DNA of 12,097 nt from Bacteroidota bacterium (lineage in GTDB: Bacteria > Bacteroidota > Ignavibacteria > Ignavibacteriales > Ignavibacteriaceae). Of this stretch, positions 6,902 to 12,097 are shown piece after piece. Made by a program: the position numbers and the translations under genes. Every line of letters begins with the position of its first letter. Positions within the stretch are counted from its first letter, which is position 1. Location of the stretch: positions 1 through 12,097 of the forward strand of contig JAJYSI010000047.1 of assembly GCA_021793635.1 (NCBI GenBank), read 5' to 3'. Under the pieces are notes generated by a model. It did no database searches, was not told where the DNA came from, and saw only the letters and a program-made list of their open reading frames with translations.

Positions 6902-9322
6902 TCAATCAGGACTGTTGCCGTTATCCTGCTGATCAGGGTTTGCATTTTGCTTTTCTTTGAAATTATTAAATGTATATCGCATATTAAGCATAACTGTCGG
7001 CGACTGTCTTGTAAAATAATTATAATTATAAAAGTCCATACCTTGTGATGTAAACTCACGTTTTCCGGTGCGGAATAAATCTCCAATTTGTAATGTCAAA
7101 GATAACTTTTTTTCAAACAAATTATGCTTTACGGCCAGGTCGGTCGTAAAAAAACCTCCCCAGGTGCCTTGTGCTGAAACAGATGGGCTGAAATATCTTG
7201 TGTTTATTTGTAGGTCTGTCTCCGCAGCTAATTTAAAAACATTATTATTCTTTATGCTCCAGTTAACGCTTTCCCTTGAAAAAGATTCGTTGCTTATTGC
7301 ACCCGTAATTCTGTAATCATATATGTCACCCATTAAATTAAATTCCCATAGTTTAATTGGATTAAATAGAATCATAAATTCTCCCCCCAGGGAATAATCA
7401 GATCCAACGTTTGCAATTGAGTTTAACGTTACATTTTCTGCGTAAACTGAATTTATATGTTCAATTTTATCGTGAGTAAATCGATAATAAAAATCATTAG
7501 AAATAGATACACTACCAAGGAATGTTTGATATCCTAATTCATATGAGTCAATTAATTCAGGCCTAAGATTTGGATTACCTATTCGAACATTATTAGCATT
7601 AAACCATGTATAAAAGGGCTCTAGATCGCCGCCGTCAGGACGTTCTATTCTCCTAGTATAGCTTGCCATAATTTGCGTTCCGCCCGCTAAATTTAATGAG
7701 GTGTGCAGTGAAGGGAAAAAATCCCAGCGGCTTAGCGAAAAATGCTCATTTGTCTCTGCTAATTTAACCAGCTGGTAAGTATATTCTGTTCTTACTCCCA
7801 CTTGCGCTGCTAAACTATCCCATTGGTCTGCATACATTGAATAAGCTGCAAATCTAGTACGGTTGAAATCATTCGTGTTGCTGAACTGAGGTTGGAAGGC
7901 ATACAAATTAATGGTTGAATCATAGTTGTAAAGTGCGTTTATATCTTGTCGAAGCCTGCTAAAATATTCAGCTCCGGCTGAAAACTTCTGAAACTTAGTA
8001 ATTGGTAATGTGTAATCTAGCCTACCCCTTATTTCGCTTTCAGGACCTAGCTCGGTTGTCTCTGTACCCTTAATTTCAATGCTATTCTGTGTTGAGCTTG
8101 TTAAAGCTGCTTCATTTGAATTGTTATGATGGTAGAATACCTCTGCAGTTATCTCGTGTCCGTTAGCCCCAAACTTATGCTGATAATTTGCGTTCACAGC
8201 ATAATAAGTACCATAATGGTTTCCGGTAGTGTTACTTAAATAATATAATTGCTGTGGTGTAGTATTTGTCCATTGTATATAATTTAGAATTGAATTCCTA
8301 TGGAACTGCCCTGACCCGTATCTACCGCTTAAAGATAAATTATCAAAATCACTTAAACTAAAATCAATACCGCCTCTTATCCCGGAATAAATCCTCTGCC
8401 AAAGCATATTACCGGTCGAATTAAGATATGACGTGCTATCTCCAATTATAAATTGCTTCTTTTGTAGATTCGTACCGGGAAATGATCGTCGGTTAAAATA
8501 AGCACCGAAATCATAGCTTACCGAAGGCGTTTTGTATTGAAATAGAAAATCACTCCCGTATTTATCGTATAACCCGCCCATTACATTTACAACACCGCTT
8601 AAACCTAGATCACTATTTTTCTTAAGTACTATATTAATGATTCCTGCAGTTCCGCTTGCGTCATACTTGGCTGAAGGATTTGTAATGAGTTCGATGTTTT
8701 GAATTGAACTAGCTGGTATCTGCTGCAATGCATCTTGTGCACTCATAACTGACGGACGTCCATTTATAAGAACCGTAAAGTTTGTGCTTCCTCTAAGACT
8801 AACAGTGCCATCTATATCAACACTTACCGAAGGAACATTTTGCAGAACATCAGCTGCTGTGCCTGAAATTGCTGTTTGCATCTGACTTACATCAATAACT
8901 TTTTTATCGAGCTGATATGAAATCGGAGACCTTTTTCCTTCTACTACGACATTCTGCAAAGTTATTGCAGTCGTTTCTAAATAAATGTTTCCTAAATCCA
9001 AATTAAGATTTGATTTTGAAATAGAAATTTTATCGATCTTTTTTCTTGCATAACCAACAAACTGAACGTACAAATAATATTTGTCCGGCTTAATTCCTTT
9101 TAAGATGAACCTTCCTTCTTTATTAGTTACCGCACCGGTAATTTGCACGCTGTCTTTTTGTGTAAAAAGAATAACATTTGCAAACTCAACTGTCTTTTTT
9201 GTTGTTTCGTCAAAAACCTTGCCTGAGATCGTACTGCCGCCCTTTATATCCAGTCTTTGTTGACTAAATAATTGATTTGATAAAATGAATGAAATAATTA
9301 AAGTAATACCAATTCTAAACAT
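6902..9322 (-). CDS. TonB-dependent outer-membrane receptor (OMP_b-brl_3 type)
   Basis: An 806-residue outer-membrane protein. A signal peptide covers about residues 1-20 (ending QLFSQQ). A carboxypeptidase-regulatory-like beta-sandwich spans about 28-105 (STISGKVFDETT, EFANVILF, GRFILKGIKPDKYYLYVQFVGY). The TonB plug spans about 138-235 (TAADVLQNVPSVSVDIDG, SLRGSTNFTVLINGRP, IQNIELITNPSAKYDASG, GIINIVLKK). The rest is a beta-barrel with many aromatic-alternating strands, ending near TVMLNMRYTFNNF plus a polar Asn/Gln-rich tail. Such receptors take up large or scarce ligands, but the ligand is not evident and no SusD partner is adjacent. GGAGA lies four bases upstream of the ATG. A two-component system ends 225 bp upstream. 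It likely heads a transcript with the GT9 and LysE genes. Confidence 0.92.
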   Translation of the reverse strand: MFRIGITLIISFILSNQLFSQQRLDIKGGSTISGKVFDETTKKTVEFANVILFTQKDSVQITGAVTNKEGRFILKGIKPDKYYLYVQFVGYARKKIDKISISKSNLNLDLGNIYLETTAITLQNVVVEGKRSPISYQLDKKVIDVSQMQTAISGTAADVLQNVPSVSVDIDGTVSLRGSTNFTVLINGRPSVMSAQDALQQIPASSIQNIELITNPSAKYDASGTAGIINIVLKKNSDLGLSGVVNVMGGLYDKYGSDFLFQYKTPSVSYDFGAYFNRRSFPGTNLQKKQFIIGDSTSYLNSTGNMLWQRIYSGIRGGIDFSLSDFDNLSLSGRYGSGQFHRNSILNYIQWTNTTPQQLYYLSNTTGNHYGTYYAVNANYQHKFGANGHEITAEVFYHHNNSNEAALTSSTQNSIEIKGTETTELGPESEIRGRLDYTLPITKFQKFSAGAEYFSRLRQDINALYNYDSTINLYAFQPQFSNTNDFNRTRFAAYSMYADQWDSLAAQVGVRTEYTYQLVKLAETNEHFSLSRWDFFPSLHTSLNLAGGTQIMASYTRRIERPDGGDLEPFYTWFNANNVRIGNPNLRPELIDSYELGYQTFLGSVSISNDFYYRFTHDKIEHINSVYAENVTLNSIANVGSDYSLGGEFMILFNPIKLWEFNLMGDIYDYRITGAISNESFSRESVNWSIKNNNVFKLAAETDLQINTRYFSPSVSAQGTWGGFFTTDLAVKHNLFEKKLSLTLQIGDLFRTGKREFTSQGMDFYNYNYFTRQSPTVMLNMRYTFNNFKEKQNANPDQQDNGNSPD

Positions 9323-9547
9323 TGATTCTCCGTATAAATAGAATGAATTAAGTTTTTACATAGAAAGTCTAAGCGCGATACTTTTCTGCAAATTTTATCT
9401 GCGCTTTAAAGTGCATAATTAAATCCGCACAGAAATTATAAGTTAGTCATTATAGATGAAAATAAGATGAAAAATGGAATTCAAATAACATGATAGCAAA
9501 ATTAATTTCCACCCTCAGAAATGAACATAATCTTGACCCCAAACTTC
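9323..9547. other. 225-bp upstream region of the TonB receptor gene
   Basis: This gap separates the kinase stop from the receptor start and should hold the receptor promoter. It contains an imperfect inverted repeat, aagcgcgata (9371-9380) with tatctgcgctt (9396-9406), which pairs fully apart from one bulged base around a 15-base spacer. I see no convincing -7/-33 pair, no strong terminator for the kinase gene and no credible small ORF. Confidence 0.4.
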
Positions 9548-10930
9548 CTAAAAAATATTCACTGGGAGTATAACGCTGAACACAGTATTTGCTCCCACTT
9601 CGCTTGACACGGTAATTTCTCCTTTATGCATATCGACAATCTCTTTAGCAATTGCAAGCCCTAATCCGTTACCGCTAATTTCTGCGCGGGTTTCATTAGA
9701 TCGGTAAAATCTTTTAAAAATATAAGGCAATTCATGCACCGGTATTCCGGAACCGTTGTCTTCAAAGATAATCTTAATTCTTTTACTATCGATGATTTCA
9801 AGCTTAACCGAAACAGACGATCCGGAATGGGAAAACTTAATTGCATTATCTATTAAGTTGACAAATACACTTTTCAACTTTTCCTTATCTGCCTTAATTT
9901 CTACAGAATCACTGATTTGCAAATTTAACTGTACGTTTTTCTTGATTGCCTGGCTGTTCAATAATTGAATACAATCGGTTAGTAATTCATCTAATCTCAC
10001 TAAAGTCAAATTCAATTTGATTTGTGATGAATCCAACTTTGACAATGTTAAAAGTGAACTTGTCAGTTTAGTTAATCCATCAATCTCGTTAAGTGAGTTT
10101 TTGATGCTTTCCTTTGCTTCAGCATCAGTTAATTTTCTTTCTAAGATCTCAAGTTCTGTTTGTATTACAGTTAAAGGTGTTCTTATTTCATGGGAAGCAT
10201 CGGCGACAAATCTTTTCTGGCTTTTAAAAGCATCGTCCAATCTTTCGACCATTTCATTTAAAGTTTCCCCGAGCGCTCTAACTTCATCTTTAGCTTTAGG
10301 AAGCTTAAGCCTCTGGTCTAAATTATTACCGGTAATTTTTTTTGCCGTTTCAGCCATTAGAGTAATCGGCTTAAAAGCAGCTTTTGATATGAAGTAAGCC
10401 ATTATTCCTGTTAAAATCAGTCCTAATGGAATTATTATAATGAAAATATAGAAAAGTCTGTCAAGATCTTCGTAAGCATCTTTCATTGACGCTGCAGTTT
10501 CAAGCACGTAGAGGGAATCTTGTTCGGTTTCAAACGGTATCCATAAAATTTTAAAGCTTTCTTTTGGGGTGTGAAACTTTGAGTAGTGAAAAATTTGCTT
10601 TTCAGCTTGGTTGAAATTTATTTCCGGAAATTGTGAAAGTATCGAATCACTTAATATCTTTTTATGTGAAGAATTGAAAAGTTGAAATCTTACGCCGCTT
10701 AGGCCTTTAGCACGGACTGATCGAAGTTCTTTTAAATCTAATTCCCCGTCTTTGCTAAGTTCCTCGGCAATTTCTGTTTGCAGTGCGACGCTATAGCTTT
10801 TGAGGTTAGCCTCAAGCTTTTGAAATTCTGCGTGCTTTGTGCTTTGAAAAATAATGAATGAAAATCCACTCAGCATTACTCCGAACACTAAAGTATAAGC
10901 AAAAATTATCTTTGACTTAATTGAAAACAT
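9548..10930 (-). CDS. HAMP-domain sensor histidine kinase
   Basis: A 460-residue membrane kinase that would autophosphorylate on His and phosphorylate the regulator encoded just upstream. The architecture is TM1 about 8-28, a periplasmic sensor region about 30-158 without recognised motifs, TM2 about 159-182 (FYIFIIIIPLGLILTGIMAY), HAMP about 183-236, and HisKA with FVADASHEIRTPL, where His247 is the phospho-acceptor. The ATPase domain follows with N-box VNLIDNAIKFS (357-367), G1 box EDNGSGIP (390-397), an F-box-like IFKRFYRS and G2 box GNGLGLAIAKE (420-430). All catalytic elements are present. The ATG directly abuts the regulator stop (TAA-ATG), so translational coupling is expected. The sensor input is unknown; the layout resembles CusS/copper-type and related envelope-stress kinases, but no metal-binding motif is obvious. 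Confidence 0.93.
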   Translation of the reverse strand: MFSIKSKIIFAYTLVFGVMLSGFSFIIFQSTKHAEFQKLEANLKSYSVALQTEIAEELSKDGELDLKELRSVRAKGLSGVRFQLFNSSHKKILSDSILSQFPEINFNQAEKQIFHYSKFHTPKESFKILWIPFETEQDSLYVLETAASMKDAYEDLDRLFYIFIIIIPLGLILTGIMAYFISKAAFKPITLMAETAKKITGNNLDQRLKLPKAKDEVRALGETLNEMVERLDDAFKSQKRFVADASHEIRTPLTVIQTELEILERKLTDAEAKESIKNSLNEIDGLTKLTSSLLTLSKLDSSQIKLNLTLVRLDELLTDCIQLLNSQAIKKNVQLNLQISDSVEIKADKEKLKSVFVNLIDNAIKFSHSGSSVSVKLEIIDSKRIKIIFEDNGSGIPVHELPYIFKRFYRSNETRAEISGNGLGLAIAKEIVDMHKGEITVSSEVGANTVFSVILPVNIF

Positions 10931-11608
10931 TTATTCTTCTCTATCTGCAAAAATATAACCGGAGCCTCTTACAGTGTGAATTAGAGGCTTATTAAATTCC
11001 TTATCTATCTTTTGCCTAAGAAATTTTACGAAAGCTTCGATAACATTACTGCGTGGATCAAAGTTCATATCCCACAATCGCTCGGAAATTAATTCACGAG
11101 ATAAAATTTTATTTGGATTCATCATGAAAAGTTCAAGCAGCGCAAATTCTTTTGTTGATAGCTGGATCTCCTTTCCGTCACGCTGAGCGTTATGAGTGTT
11201 TAAATCTAGTTTCACTCCATAATACTCAAGCATGGAAGAGCGGGCTTCGCTTTTTCTTCTGGTAAGAGCGCGCATTCTTGCAAGTAATTCGCCGAAGTGA
11301 AACGGTTTTGCAAGATAATCATCCGCGCCTTCATCCAATCCTTTTATTTTATCCGATACATCGTCAAGCGCCGTAAGCATCAATACCGGAGTTAGAATAT
11401 TATTGCTGCGCAAGTTGGCACATGTTTTCCATCCATCTTGTCTGGGAAGCATAATATCGAGAATTATTACATCATAATCATTTATTGTTGCAAGTTCTTC
11501 ACCCGTAACACCATCTGCAGCGGTGTCAACCGCATAAGATTCAGCTCTCAAACCTTTGGTAAGTGCGGCAGAAATCTTTCTATCATCTTCAATTAAAAGT
11601 ACACGCAT
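10931..11608 (-). CDS. OmpR/PhoB-family response regulator
   Basis: A 225-residue transcription factor. The receiver domain (1-118) has the acidic pocket Asp8/Asp9 (LLIEDD), phosphorylation site Asp51 (IILDIMLP), Thr79 (MLTA) and Lys101 (KPF). The C-terminal winged helix (about 128-222) has LSTKEFALLELF, LSRELISERLWD, SNVIEAFVKFLRQKI and HTVRGSGYIF, the typical recognition-helix and wing motifs. It is the first gene of a two-gene operon with the kinase. A TATATTTG box precedes it. Receiver and effector are complete, so it should be active. The regulon is not known, but the TonB receptor gene immediately downstream of the pair is a candidate target. Confidence 0.95.
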   Translation of the reverse strand: MRVLLIEDDRKISAALTKGLRAESYAVDTAADGVTGEELATINDYDVIILDIMLPRQDGWKTCANLRSNNILTPVLMLTALDDVSDKIKGLDEGADDYLAKPFHFGELLARMRALTRRKSEARSSMLEYYGVKLDLNTHNAQRDGKEIQLSTKEFALLELFMMNPNKILSRELISERLWDMNFDPRSNVIEAFVKFLRQKIDKEFNKPLIHTVRGSGYIFADREE

Positions 11609-11625
11609 ACACTATCTCTTTTTTA

Positions 11626-11633
11626 CAAATATA
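11626..11633 (-). promoter_or_regulatory. Candidate -7 box (TATATTTG) of the two-component operon
   Basis: On the minus strand TATATTTG matches the Bacteroidota TAnnTTTG -7 pattern and ends 17 bases before the regulator ATG. The expected TTTG-like -33 element is not clear at the right distance, so this is a weak prediction resting on the assumed taxonomy. Confidence 0.35.
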
Positions 11634-11665
11634 AAGAGTTAATATGAAAATTAAATGAAAATAAA

Positions 11666-11698
11666 AAATGATTGTTTATTTAAGGTAAACAATCATTT
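11666..11698 (-). terminator. Intrinsic terminator of the partial beta-barrel gene
   Basis: A perfect 13-bp stem, aaatgattgttta (11666-11678) with taaacaatcattt (11686-11698), has a 7-base loop. On the minus strand it is followed by TTTATTTTC, giving a run of six U including the stem end. It lies 34 bases after the stop at 11733 and insulates the two-component operon from the upstream gene. Confidence 0.8.
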
Positions 11699-11732
11699 AG
11701 ATATATGCTCTATCTATTTGACAATTTTACTA

Positions 11733-12097
11733 TTAAAAATAATAGAGATACTTTATTTTGAAAACACCGTTCCTTTCGGCGATATGCATTCTTTGAGGTA
11801 AAAGATTTCCGGCAGCATCAAATTGATCGCTTCGGTTATCAAGTTCATTGTAAGCAAAATAAATCCAGCTTTTAGGCCGGAAGTTATAAGAAAATAGCAA
11901 TCCTGAAATTATTTGTTCCATATGGTTCGTAGACGAGTCAAAAAGATTATCAACATATATTCTGACGTTAATATTATTAATGGGAGTAATTGATAAAAAT
12001 GGACGTGCGTTATAAGTAATATCTTCAACTCCGCCGGATGGGTTCCCTTCAATATACATATTGTAAGAAGTACCAAGTTGTAATACATCTGCTGCAT
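11733..12097 (-). CDS. C-terminal part of an outer-membrane beta-barrel protein (DUF5916-like), 5' end outside window
   Basis: The frame is open to the window edge: codons before the ATG at 12059 read ADVLQLGTSYN, so that Met is internal. About 121 residues are visible. They alternate polar and hydrophobic residues in short strands (LSITPINNINVRIYVD, IISGLLFSYNFRPKSWIYFAYNE) and end in VFKIKYLYYF, a terminal strand with the C-terminal Phe expected for BAM recognition. The penultimate RPKSWIYFAYNE, followed by a charged turn and then a KIKY strand, resembles the end of DUF5916 proteins, which are common in Bacteroidota and often carry an N-terminal carbohydrate-binding-like domain. That N-terminal part is not visible, so the DUF5916 call is tentative; an outer-membrane barrel is likely. 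Confidence 0.6.
   Translation of the reverse strand, partial: AADVLQLGTSYNMYIEGNPSGGVEDITYNARPFLSITPINNINVRIYVDNLFDSSTNHMEQIISGLLFSYNFRPKSWIYFAYNELDNRSDQFDAAGNLLPQRMHIAERNGVFKIKYLYYF

Noticed and set aside
6835..7086. Minus-strand ORF of 83 codons across the TonB receptor end and GT9 start
   Set aside because: It lies in another frame of two well-supported genes and has no family features.
9490..9573. Short + strand ORF of 27 codons (MIAKLISTLRNEHNLDPKLP...)
   Set aside because: It overlaps the kinase 3' end, has no recognisable family or SD, and is easily a chance ORF.
10017..10397. 126-codon + strand ORF inside the kinase gene
   Set aside because: It is antisense to HAMP/HisKA coding sequence with low-complexity Ser/Leu composition, a typical shadow.
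11909..12097. Minus-strand ORF of 62 codons at the window end
   Set aside because: It is out of frame with the beta-barrel C-terminus, which is open through the same bases and has a convincing terminal strand.

Overview
The window looks like chromosomal DNA from an AT-rich member of the Bacteroidota/Chlorobiota-Ignavibacteria group. This is inferred from gene families only: a SusC-like/OMP_b-brl_3 TonB-dependent receptor with a carboxypeptidase-regulatory N-terminus, a PepSY-like periplasmic protein, a DUF5916-type barrel C-terminus, a stand-alone DsbD-alpha-like domain, and mostly weak Shine-Dalgarno signals. No tRNA, rRNA, CRISPR array or intact transposase was seen.

Layout. Positions 1-1236 (+) carry the 3' part of an exported thioredoxin-fold protein followed closely by a small exported DsbD N-terminal-type (disulfide corrector) protein. 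They end at a strong perfect hairpin that also faces the convergent ispH gene (1307-2548, -). Positions 2549-3014 are a damaged zone: a 160-bp nested palindromic repeat (MITE/REP-like), then about 190 bp of the N-terminal coding part of a glycoside hydrolase family 5 enzyme. That fragment stops exactly where a TolC-family outer-membrane efflux gene (2995-4143, -) also loses its 3' end. Two unrelated genes broken at one point is the most striking feature of the window.

From 4234 to 9322 all genes are on the minus strand. In order of transcription they are a TonB-dependent receptor (9322-6902), a GT9 heptosyltransferase-like protein (6874-5555), a LysE-family exporter (5518-4871), and a separately promoted PepSY-like protein (4731-4234) with a clear SD and its own intrinsic terminator. 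Positions 9548-11608 (-) hold a two-component system, OmpR-type regulator then HAMP histidine kinase, joined stop-to-start. The window ends in the C-terminal part of an outer-membrane beta-barrel protein (11733-12097, -) with its own terminator.

How the genes relate: most products act in the cell envelope (periplasmic thiol chemistry, outer-membrane uptake and efflux, surface glycan synthesis, envelope sensing). The two-component system sits directly upstream of the receptor gene, so regulation of that receptor is a reasonable guess but is not shown. No convincing new multi-gene system was found. The rearrangement junction and the nested palindrome merit a second look.
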